A DNA stretch of 64,000 nucleotides from Plenodomus lindquistii (taxonomy: Eukaryota; Ascomycota; Dothideomycetes; Pleosporales; Leptosphaeriaceae). A program made the position numbers and the translations under genes. Of this stretch, positions 55,501 to 64,000 are shown in pieces (within the stretch, counting starts at the first letter, position 1; each line of letters begins with the position of its first letter). The stretch is taken from contig JANUWI010000003.1 in assembly GCA_025504975.1 (NCBI GenBank), positions 3,038,001 through 3,102,000 on the forward strand, given 5' to 3'. Under the pieces are notes generated by a model. The model did not search any database. It was not told the DNA's origin and was given only the letters and a program-made list of their open reading frames with translations.

Positions 55501-58409
55501 AAGATAGTGATGCACTTCAGGCGATGTTCCGTCGCTTTTCAATCGTTGATGAATCTTTTGGCCAACCAAGAGCACGGTCGCCTATTGAAGAGGAAGCGTA
55601 TAGTGACGATGGGTCACCCGACCTGTATCCAGCCCCTCATTCTATGAGTTATTCTGCCTTTGCTCAGAATAGTACTCCGCCGGCTACTTCGACAATGCCT
55701 CCTCCACCCATGGCTTTATTCGATCCGGAAGACAACAATCGCAAATTCGTTGGGACACCGGATTACCTTGCACCTGAAACGATCGCCGGCAATGGTCAGG
55801 ATGAGGTCAGCGATTGGTGGTCGTTAGGATGCATCTTGTTCGAGTGTCTGTACGGTTACCCTCCATTTCACGCTGATACTCCAGATGAGGTGTTTCAAAA
55901 CATCCTGGAGCGAAAGATCGACTGGCCTGAGGATGATGATGAGCTCTATGACATCTCCGATGACGCCAAGGACCTGATGAATCGGCTCATGTGTTCTGAC
56001 CCCACTCAACGACTCGGGGCCAACAAGGATGAAAAGTACAAGAGCGGGGGTGAGGAAATCAAGCATCACCCTTGGTTCGCTGGACTCAACTGGGATGACA
56101 TACGTGACAACGAGGCCTCCTTCATTCCAGCACCTGAGAACCCAGAAGACACAGAATATTTCGACACGCGAGGAGCTGCCATGGCCAACTTCACACCTGA
56201 ATTTGAGGATCAGACGACCTCTGCCGCAGGCACACCAAGTGCTGACTATCCAGACCGCCCACATGATGCGCTTTCCAGGGTACGTTCACAAGTTACAGTC
56301 TCAACCATGAAGCGTGGTCTGATCCCCCTCCATATCCCTGCCCATGTGCGTGAGGGTAGAACCCGAAGGCTCAGCGAGCCTATGGCCGCGGATGATTTTG
56401 GTAATTTCAGCTATAAGAACTTGCCAGTTCTTGAGAAGGCGAACAAAGACGTTATTCAAAAGCTACGAGCAGAAGCCATGTTGCCACAGAACAAACCGGG
56501 TCCTGCACTCCAATCTCCCGGTGTCACATCGCCATCACCCTCTCTAGAGAATAGTCCTATGTTGCCTGGACCACTCAAACGTACACTTTCAACGAACCGA
56601 GCTAGTGGAAGACCGTCTTCGCCTTCTGTGAGTGGACCCCATTCGTCTCCAAGCCGTGGCTCACAGCCTTCTTCACCGCTCTTGGTCCAGTTCAGCACGG
56701 GGCAGCATCACGACCGCCGCAAGACCTCCAGTAGCTCGAGCACGCTTTCACATTCAACAAGTAACCCTTCTGCGCTACAGCCTGGCAGCTTCTTCGATTC
56801 TTCGCGTCTCTCTGGCTTGAGACCATCGCCAGAAGCTGTCTCGCCGAACAAGCTCGCAAAGATCCCATCGGCGCCGGCTACCGCGGTCCCAGAAAAGCTA
56901 GTCCCTGGCCCGCGACAGACTTCGACCAGCCAAGCGAGTGCATCGTCGCCACGTGCTCGATCTCAGACCCTGGGCTCTCAAGAGGATGACGTTGTTCGCG
57001 ATTTACTGCCCGGACATTATAAACGACGTAGTCAAGTGCTCGATGTCTCTCCTTCCTCATCTGATACAGAGGACTCAAGAGCGAAGGCACTTCTTCGTGT
57101 GCAGCGGCGTCGTCAGAGTTCACGTCGACTCTCACAAATCAGCTTTGGCGACGGACCCTTCTTCCGGCCACTAGACGTGCTTATCTGCGAAGACCACCCA
57201 GTATCACGCCTTGTCATGGAAAAGCTGCTTGAGAAGCTCCGCTGTCGCACCCTGACAGTTACTAATGGCTCTGAAGCCATCCGTTATGCCATGGGTGAAG
57301 TCAAATTCGATGTCATTATGATGGAGTTCAGATTACCTCAAGTCAATGGCGCGGACGTCGCTCGCATGATCCGAGACACGAAAAACGCAAATACACATAC
57401 TCCTATAGTGGCGGTCACAGGATACTTGAAGGAACTACAAGCCCCACATTACTTTGACGCACTCATCGAGAAGCCTCCCACGATTGCGAAACTTACAGAC
57501 ACGTTGGGCAGACTGTGCCAGTGGAAGGCGCCACCTCCAGGATGGACACCGAACCAGATGTTCCCGTCTATTATGCCTTCTTCAGGGCTTCGACAGGAAT
57601 CGACACGCCAGGAGGACAGCCCCACATCGAACTCTTCTAGTTTCCCACCGGTACCCTCTGGTAGCTACAAAGGGTCCAGCCGTGAGGATTCTATCAGTTC
57701 CAGCTTCTTTGGCGACACCGATAGTCGCGCGGGCGAGGACGTTCCTGTGCTTATTGCTCGGCACAATGCCGACGACTGGCGCGAGCGTGATATTGCGCGA
57801 GCTATGAGTGGATTGGGTATCTCGGACGATGCAGCCAGTGTCGATCCCAAGGCTGTAGTGCAGAACCGTGTTGGTGCACCTGACCTACCCCACACGGACT
57901 CCGCACCTGCTGTCCTTCAGGATGCGACCATTCGACGTCAACGATCCACGGAACAGGTCGGCGCTAAGCGACGCATACTTGAGACGCGCAAACATGAGTC
58001 AGCCGAATCCGGTGACGATGAAGACGATGAGCTAGGCCACATCAACGTTCGCGCCAGGAGCCCAAATTCGCGGCCCAAATCAACATCCAAGCTGGGAATC
58101 GAAATGATGCGCACCAATAGCAGGGGTAGTGTCATTTCCGTCGACGACGTTGGGGCTCACGAATCAACGCTCCCGTCTTCCCCTCCTCCAATGATCACCG
58201 AAGACCAAGCTGCAGAGGAATACGAAGGCCGTCTGACTACCCCAGAGGTCCCACCCATGTCTCTCACACCGCCTGAGATCTTCCCCACCGCTCCTGGACA
58301 CGCCGTGGCCGAGTTTGCCGTCGAAACTCCCAGAGCGCCCATCCAGGAAGACGCAACAACTCCAGATCCCGATCCCACGCCCCGAGCAAGCCACGAGAGA
58401 GGTGCATAG
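52543..58409 (+). CDS. RIM15: RIM15-type PAS / AGC-like kinase / receiver-domain protein
   Basis: Large signalling kinase acting downstream of TOR, PKA and Sch9-type inputs in nutrient limitation, quiescence and sporulation. Exons 52543-53082 and 53130-58409 (47-nt intron, CTGAC branch point) give 1939 residues. PAS domain at about 45-130 (HSLNIIMDLDLQGRIRYVSP). A CxxC-His-Cys finger lies near 238-258 (LCRICERHITPWWFEKHSEL). The kinase begins near 732 (IIKPISKGAFGSVYLAKKK), with HRDLKPDNLL near 857 and LTDFGLSRMG near 877. An insertion of about 165 residues follows before FVGTPDYLAPETI near 1055, typical of the Rim15/Cek1/Greatwall group. The domain ends at HHPWF with an AGC-style tail (NFTPEFEDQT). 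A receiver-like domain starts near 1529 (LDVLICEDHPVSRLVMEKLL), but the usual phosphoacceptor Asp reads Glu (IMMEFRLPQ). The rest is Ser/Pro-rich. Confidence 0.95.
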
Positions 58410-58690
58410 GAAGCGCCTCGCCTGTCATTTGGCACTTCTTCAGTAAATTGTTCCTTTGATTTTGAATATTTCAACATTAAGCATTGACACCCCAGCTGCT
58501 GGTGTACATGTGCGAATGTGCAAGTGTGTGAGTGTGTGTGTGTGTTGCGCGTATAAGTATGGTATAGCATCATGTGCTGAGATTTGTAAGCGTGGTGTTG
58601 GCGGTGTTTCGCAAATGGTAGTGCACCGGGAAACAAGCTTGCAGTTCAGGGTGTGTTTTTTTGTTGTGCGGATTTGTATTGTACTACTCG

Positions 58691-58717
58691 CTTTCTCTCT
58701 CTCTCTCTCTCTCTCTT
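58691..58717. repeat. (CT)n microsatellite
   Basis: CT dinucleotide tract of about 12 units in noncoding sequence. Confidence 0.9.
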
Positions 58718-58934
58718 AACATTCTCCTGAAAAATGGTATACAATGTTTCTCTTCGCGTAAGAGCGGTGCATTGGTATCTATGCTTCATTTTCTACCCTT
58801 GTCCTCTTATACATTTCTTTCTTCCTCTTATCTTTGTGGCTTAGTTTCTTCTCTTATGTTTTCTTGGAATCAGAAATCGCACGTGTGGACGAGGTGCCAG
58901 GCACATGTGTCAATCATTCGTTTTGTCTTACTTT

Positions 58935-58954
58935 GGGGGGGGGGGAGGGGGGGG
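58935..58954. repeat. G-rich homopolymer tract
   Basis: Eleven G, one A, eight G. Close to AT-rich flanks, in the RIM15 3' region. Confidence 0.9.
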
Positions 58955-59442
58955 AATCATTTGTTTTTTTTGTTTTCATTTCGCGCGCTGTATACCCATC
59001 TCACATGAAGTGCTCACGTTGGGGTCCAGATTGTCATTCGCTTTTTGACTTGCTTGCTTGCTATTTGTTCATCTGTCTGTTTATTTACATGCATGTAAGC
59101 CAGCTACAAGATTGGAGTGCAATTGCACGCTATATCTACTGGCTTCGGGGAATGGGTGTGGGAGGGGGAGTGATAGGGGGTCGTGGTGGTTCTCTTTTCT
59201 TTCTTCCTGAGATTAGATTAGCAGGACGAGCTTAAAAAAGGAATGATGAATCTTCGCTCCCACGAACAAGTTGTATCCGCGTACTTGGCCAAACCGTTTG
59301 ATTGTTATTCAAATGTGTGCTATTTATGCTGTGCGTTGAAGGCTTTACGCGGCATTATCTTCATCCTCATACTCATCCTCATCCTAACATCGCATCTCGG
59401 TGTGTCTACTTACTTCCTCATTCCTAGCCCCCATCCTCCTCC

Positions 59443-62400
59443 TCACTCAAGCGTCAGCTTATACGTCGCAATCTCAAACGCCCTAACCTCAAGCTTAAAC
59501 CCCTTCTCCATCTTCCCACTCTGTACCTCCACCTCGACCATCTCCGCACTCAAATCCTCCAAATCATCTTCTAGCGCATTAACCTTTGTCACGCTCTTCA
59601 CCGCCACCTGACCCCACGTAAGCACGCCCTTGCTCTTCCCACCCAACGCATCATACACGCGCAAAATAACACTATGACCCTTTTTCACCGGCAACTCACC
59701 ACGCGACACATCTTCGTCGTCTTCGCCGCGCTTGATAGTGTCTAGAACAAGGTTCGGTGCACCATGGATATGGAAAGTGTTGAGGAGACTTGGACTCGTT
59801 GACGCAGTGCCGGCCTTGTGTCCTACAATTTTGAGGGGGTTGTTGAATTCAAAGGCTTTGCGGACGGTGGCTTCGTTTAGGGGACCGGCGTGGGGGAAGA
59901 TGGCGTAGCGCGTCTTGTGGTTTCCCATGTCTGCGTGGGCGTCGGGCGCTTTGGGGGCACGGAGGAGGGACAGACGCATTACGTTGCCGGCGACGGCGAA
60001 GCCGTATTTGCTGTCGTTGAGGATGGAGACGCCGTAGGTGGCTTCGGAGAGATCGGCCCATTTGTGTACGCAGACTTCGAATTTGGCCATGTCCCAGGTG
60101 GTGTTGTAGTGGGTGGGGCGACGGACGATGCCAAATTGCGTCTCGTAGCTTGCTTCGGTGTTGACAATGTCGACGGGGAATTCGACCTTGAGGAACTTCA
60201 TGGTTTCGTGCCACTCGATGTCGGCGTCAATCTCAATGGCTGTTGGGGTGTTGCCGATGGCAGCAGGGAGGGAGATGGTGGTCTTGATCCAGGATTTGTC
60301 TGATATCTTGGTCTCTACGGTGAGCGAGACGCGGTGGATGCTGTCTTCTGTGATGGTCACCTTGGAAGGTGAGAGTTCTGCTCGGGAGTTCAGGTGGTAC
60401 ACTTCGACATCCCAGGCCTGCCAGTACAGTGGCTTGTCGTCATAGATGACCAGTTGGGCGGCCTTTTTGCCCTTGGGTATGAGTTCACGACCGACAGCGA
60501 TGTCGTAGAGTGAAGTGATTGCGCCATTTGATACCTCAACGATGAATTGGGTATTGCGAAGCTCGAAAACGTTCGGGCGGATCTCCTTGACGGATGCAAT
60601 GCTTGCAGAGTACGGCGATGCGAGCGGCCGGACAGACATGGGTCCCAGCCCAGTACCGTGCGCAAGACCGTAGGTAGCCTCACTGGCGGTCGATGGAAGC
60701 CTGACGATCTCGCTGCGCTGCCATGGTAGCGTGTTGAGCGCCGTCAACTTGCTGCCTGGCCCAAGGCTAAGTGAATCCTCGAAACCAAGCTCAGAGAGTG
60801 CTTCAGACAGTAGCCTCTCGCCAGTTGCAAATACTGTCGCATAGATCTGGAAATGTCAGCATTGGAATGAGAGATGGAATGATTAAGAGACATACCTGAT
60901 CTGAGTCATCGTAACACATCTCAATTGAGCTTCCAGGAAGACAGTCATGGAACTGGCAGAGCAGTACATTCTCCCACATGTCATCAATATCTTTCTTCGG
61001 GTACTTGTACGAGCTCCGCTTGCCAAACCCGTTCTTGATAGTAGCCAGAGTAGCGAGGTATTCAATGTCGCGTAGCATAATCTCGGATTTCCTGTTGTTT
61101 TGCTTGTTGTTCGACTGCGTCGTGTACGTGCCACGATGTAACTCAAAGTACAGCTCACCATACCACGTTACAAGCTCAGTACCGGCTTCTACCTTCTTTT
61201 CCAGACGGTCGAAGAAATCGTCCGCAGAGTCTCCCAGCTTGAGACGTGGAAGAAGGCTGGTCTTGTCGCTGATACCCCGGCATCGCCGGAGCTTTTCAAG
61301 GTGCTGCCAAGTGGGACCGCCTCCGCCATCGCCTTTTCCGAAAACAATGAGCGACGATTTGTCCTGATCAAGGGACTTGTGTTGGGTCACGCTTCGTTTG
61401 ACGTCACCGAAGTTTGCCTCGCAAGTGTAGGTCTCTGATGGTGGCATATGGCAGATTACTTGGCTGTTGTCCAGGGCCACCCAGTTGAAGGTTGTATGTG
61501 GGAAGTTATTGATATTGTTCCAGCTCAGCTTTTGGGTCAAGAATCTCGTCATGCCTGAAATGCGACAGACTTGGGGCAGCTGAGTGGAATAACCAAAGGT
61601 GTCTGGGAGCCAAAAGGTCCGACATCGCTGACCAAACTTGCTTTCGAAGTAGCGCTGGCCATACAGGAACTGTCTGATGAGGGATTCGCCACCAGGCAAG
61701 TTGGTGTCGTGTTCCACCCAGCTCCCGCCTATGGGTTGGAAGCTGCCCTCCTTGACCTTCTTCTTAACACGATCGAATGTCGAAGGGTAGTCCTGCTCCA
61801 GCCATTTGTACTGCTGAGCCTGAGAGCAGCAGAAGCGTAGTTCCGGGTAGCGGTCGATAAGGTCGCATTGACTCGACCAAGACCTGTTTACTTTACGTTT
61901 GGTCTCCGCAAAAGGCCAAAGCCAACATGTATCAATGTGACAGTATCCAATTCCCGTAACAATGGCTTCCTTGTCGCCGTCATAGATCTTGTGGGAGTCG
62001 GCGTCTCCGACGTATTCCTTTGCAATCTTACGTGCAGCGCGTATGCTATCGTCGCTCCCATTGCCAGCAATGAAGGTATCGATGATGCGATTGGCCACCT
62101 GCTGGGCATCATGGGCTTCGATAGAATCGCCAGGGAACTCGCGGGCGGCGTCGGAGATTTCCCAAAAGTCGAAGTAGAGTGCCCGTGCCTCCAGATTGAC
62201 GGCGACAATTTCGGCGGTATGAAGCTGGTAGTATCTGTTTGGGTCTGGTGGCTGAATCGAGTCTCCTCCTGGGGCGTTTCCAAACATGCCGTTGCAGGCC
62301 ATCTCAATGTAGAACGTGTGCTCCTTGCCGTCGCGGAACGACTTTGGCAGGATCCACTGGTTGCGCTCGCCGCCGCCAGTCAAGCCATGGACGGTTTCGC

Positions 62401-62815
62401 CGTCTTCAGTCCAGATGAGCCCTTCGTTGTTGGCGTCCCAGACGAACTCAAGATGAGCCTTGTCCAGCAACTCCTTGGGCACGGTAAGCTGCACCTTGAA
62501 CCAATGCGTCGACCAGCTGGGCCCAAATGACTCGCCGACCTTGGTGGGCGTGAACTTGTGGGACGTGGCATCGGGAAATAGCGGTCGCGAGAGGTTAGGT
62601 GGCGAGTATACAGAGAGCTTGATGTAGTCGGGGCCGGATGCCGTGGCCTCGTTGAGCTTGCCAATCAGCCCCTGCGCTCTGTACTGGCCGTTGTCGACGA
62701 ACTGGCGCAGACGGTCCTGGTAGAGGCGGTGGATTTGCTTGCCGACGGGGCCTGCTGCTTGCGTTGGGTACTCATGAGAGAGAAGCGGCACGCTGCGGTG
62801 CGTGTCTCCGCCCAT
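59443..62815 (-). CDS. AMS1: Vacuolar/cytosolic alpha-mannosidase, GH38
   Basis: Hydrolyses terminal alpha-mannose from free oligosaccharides; in yeast the homologue is carried to the vacuole by the Cvt/autophagy route. Exons 60896-62815 and 59443-60846 (49-nt intron, GTATGT donor) give 1107 residues, close to the yeast enzyme. There is no signal peptide, as expected for the class II-C enzyme. An N-terminal Ams1-type domain precedes the catalytic barrel. Metal-site motif IGYCHIDTCWLWPFAETKRK is near residue 293, TFWLPDTFGYSTQLPQVCRI near 401 carries the likely nucleophile Asp, and WVEHDTNLPGGESLIRQFLYG and LLCQFHDCLPGSSIEM are further conserved active-site stretches. Exon 2 supplies the middle and C-terminal beta domains (SSIT-type FELRNTQFIVEVSNGAITSL, ending FEIATYKLTLE). 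The C-terminal half shows the plus-strand C-to-G composition switch. Confidence 0.96.
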
Positions 62816-63283
62816 GGCTGCAGTGCTCTCTCTATAAGAGTAAGACAGCCGGTAGACTGTGGGGAAGTGGCGTGGTGGGGTGGAGGAATGAGGCTGGTGG
62901 GTCGGCCGTCCTTTATGCAGAAAGAGCTATGGGTTGGGAGGGTCTGGTGATGCAGCGTGTGTGGTAGTAGAAGAGCGGTACCTTGCAGGACGCGTCGTCT
63001 GATTCGGGGTTGGCAGGCAAGCTACCGGACCGCCCGTACATAGTAAGCACGCTGGGCGGGCAAGCTGGGGTGAGCTCTCCCCGCATCTTGGCGGGCCGAC
63101 CCACCTGCTCGCTCTTCACGCCTTACCGCATCGATATCAGTCGTCCCATCTGACTCCACCACATGCCTCCACTTGGTCTGCCGACATGTCGATTGCGATT
63201 TCTGGCATCGCACAGACTTGCCCATGACTGTCAATATGTCTCAGTATATTCCCCAAATGCTGGGACTCGCACTGACCAGCAGT
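62816..63283. other. Mannosidase promoter region
   Basis: 468 bases upstream of the mannosidase gene and downstream of the next minus-strand gene. Nothing specific is recognised. Confidence 0.5.
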
Positions 63284-64000
63284 CTAACTCTTCGCCAGCC
63301 TAGTCCTTGTAATTCCACGACACATTTTGCGAGCCCGCTTACTCTCTCTCCTCTCCTCTACCGCTCCATTAATCTCCTCATCTTCCTCTCCCCCTACTCT
63401 CTTCCTCTTCTTCATTGTACTCCCAAAAAACTTCTGCATCATCTTATGCCCCGCACGTCCCGGTGTCCCTTTCCCCATCCCAAACCTCCCACCTAACTCC
63501 GCATCCCTATCTCTTTCCCAGCCCACCCCCCTCCGCCTTTCCATTTCCTCTGAAACCTTCATCTTTCTATCCCGCCCTCTACAAGCCCGTCTAACATCTC
63601 TCCACAACATCTCTTCAAACATCCAATGCCTTGTTTCATTTTCCCAATCCCGACATTTACCTTTTGCCTTCCGCAAACGATACAATTCTTCATTCTCTCG
63701 GCGTTGTTGAAGCTCGGTCTGAGAACGCGCAGTGGCTACGAGATAGGTCGCATACTCTGGGATGTATTCTTCAGGCTCGTCTTCTTGCTGGTCGCCTTCT
63801 TCAGCAGGTGAATGGGGTGTGGGTGGTGATGGATCCTGTATTGACGAGGACAACGACGAACAGGCCGAGTCTACGCGCGCGCAGACTGTCTCCTCTGGCC
63901 ATGCGCCAGGCACAACGTACTCATTCTGAAGGGGACTCCGGCATTTGGAAGGATAACACGGATCCGTGCAGGATGGTCTGGGCGCGTTTGCGTTACCGGT
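63284..64000 (-). CDS. Hypothetical charged protein, 5' end outside the window
   Basis: Not recognised. The frame is open from the window end to a stop at 63284 (about 238 codons), and no ATG lies in it before the visible part, so the start or an earlier exon lies beyond 64000. The visible part begins with a Cys/Pro-rich stretch (PSCTDPCYPSKCRSP), then an acidic Ser/Pro region. A predicted helical, strongly charged segment follows (TELQQRRENEELYRLRKAKG, WMFEEMLWRDVRRACRGRDR), and a Lys/Arg-rich tail with possible nuclear signals (STMKKRKRV, ERRESKRARK). This pattern fits a nuclear or nucleolar protein, but only weakly. Plus-strand sequence here is C/T-rich. Confidence 0.55.
   Translation of the reverse strand, partial: TGNANAPRPSCTDPCYPSKCRSPLQNEYVVPGAWPEETVCARVDSACSSLSSSIQDPSPPTPHSPAEEGDQQEDEPEEYIPEYATYLVATARSQTELQQRRENEELYRLRKAKGKCRDWENETRHWMFEEMLWRDVRRACRGRDRKMKVSEEMERRRGVGWERDRDAELGGRFGMGKGTPGRAGHKMMQKFFGSTMKKRKRVGGEEDEEINGAVEERRESKRARKMCRGITRTRLAKS

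Larger units (their letters stand above)
58410..59442. other. Convergent 3' region with simple repeats
   Basis: T/G-rich sequence between the 3' ends of RIM15 and the mannosidase gene. It contains GT-, CT- and G-rich simple tracts. No gene is seen. Confidence 0.5.

Noticed and set aside
1..64000. Mobile elements, CRISPR arrays, rRNA or tRNA genes
   Set aside because: No long terminal or inverted repeats, transposase or reverse-transcriptase motifs, spaced repeats, or B-box-like tRNA sequences with a matching acceptor stem were recognised by eye. A covariance-model scan would be needed to exclude small RNAs.

Overview
The window is a gene-sparse to moderately dense stretch of a filamentous ascomycete (Pezizomycotina) nuclear chromosome. 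The evidence is short introns of about 45-90 nt with GT-AG ends and CTGAC/CTAAC branch points, a Zn2Cys6 regulator, and Pezizomycotina-style forms of RIM15, PEX5 and a FHA-kinase-FHA protein. A dothideomycete is my best guess, from overall protein style only. I see no transposon, rRNA, tRNA, CRISPR array or recognisable secondary-metabolite cluster.

Layout. 1-7970: a Zn2Cys6 transcription factor (minus; 8 exons) with a very long upstream region and one doubtful gene before it. 7971-10421: CIA2 (cytosolic Fe-S assembly, plus) and LSM2 (minus). 10802-13453: a large methyltransferase-domain protein. 14427-18307: RPE1 (pentose phosphate) and a REX1-type RNA exonuclease. 19369-22732: a four-exon gene, hidden by its tiny 5' exons, coding a Cys-motif N-terminal domain joined to a long disordered/coiled-coil protein. 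23391-26339: a secreted RNase T2 divergent from a NAPE-PLD-like metallohydrolase. 26898-30617: PEX5 and a mitochondrial two-RRM protein whose start codon is split by an intron. 31166-34570: AMP deaminase. 35541-37224: a bHLH regulator with a 20-Gln tract. 37225-41461: a long region without a supported gene, rich in simple repeats. 41462-46786: YOS9/OS-9 lectin and a RAD53/CHK2-type kinase. 48804-49379: a small HVA1/TUDOR-like protein. 52543-58409: a RIM15-type PAS-kinase-receiver protein. 59443-62815: vacuolar alpha-mannosidase (GH38). 63284-64000: a hypothetical gene cut by the window end.

Most genes are housekeeping and do not form one pathway. Loose themes are RNA metabolism (LSM2, REX1, RNase T2, RRM protein), proteostasis and organelles (PEX5, YOS9, AMS1, CIA2), and nutrient or stress signalling (RIM15, RAD53-like kinase, Zn2Cys6 and bHLH factors). 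Gene models were built by hand from exon phase and splice motifs; the multi-exon models listed sum to a multiple of three.

The two observations I find most worth checking are the assembled Cys-motif gene at 19.4-22.7 kb, and a repeated compositional pattern: at six or so genes the plus strand switches from C-rich to G-rich over a few hundred bases, whichever strand is coding.
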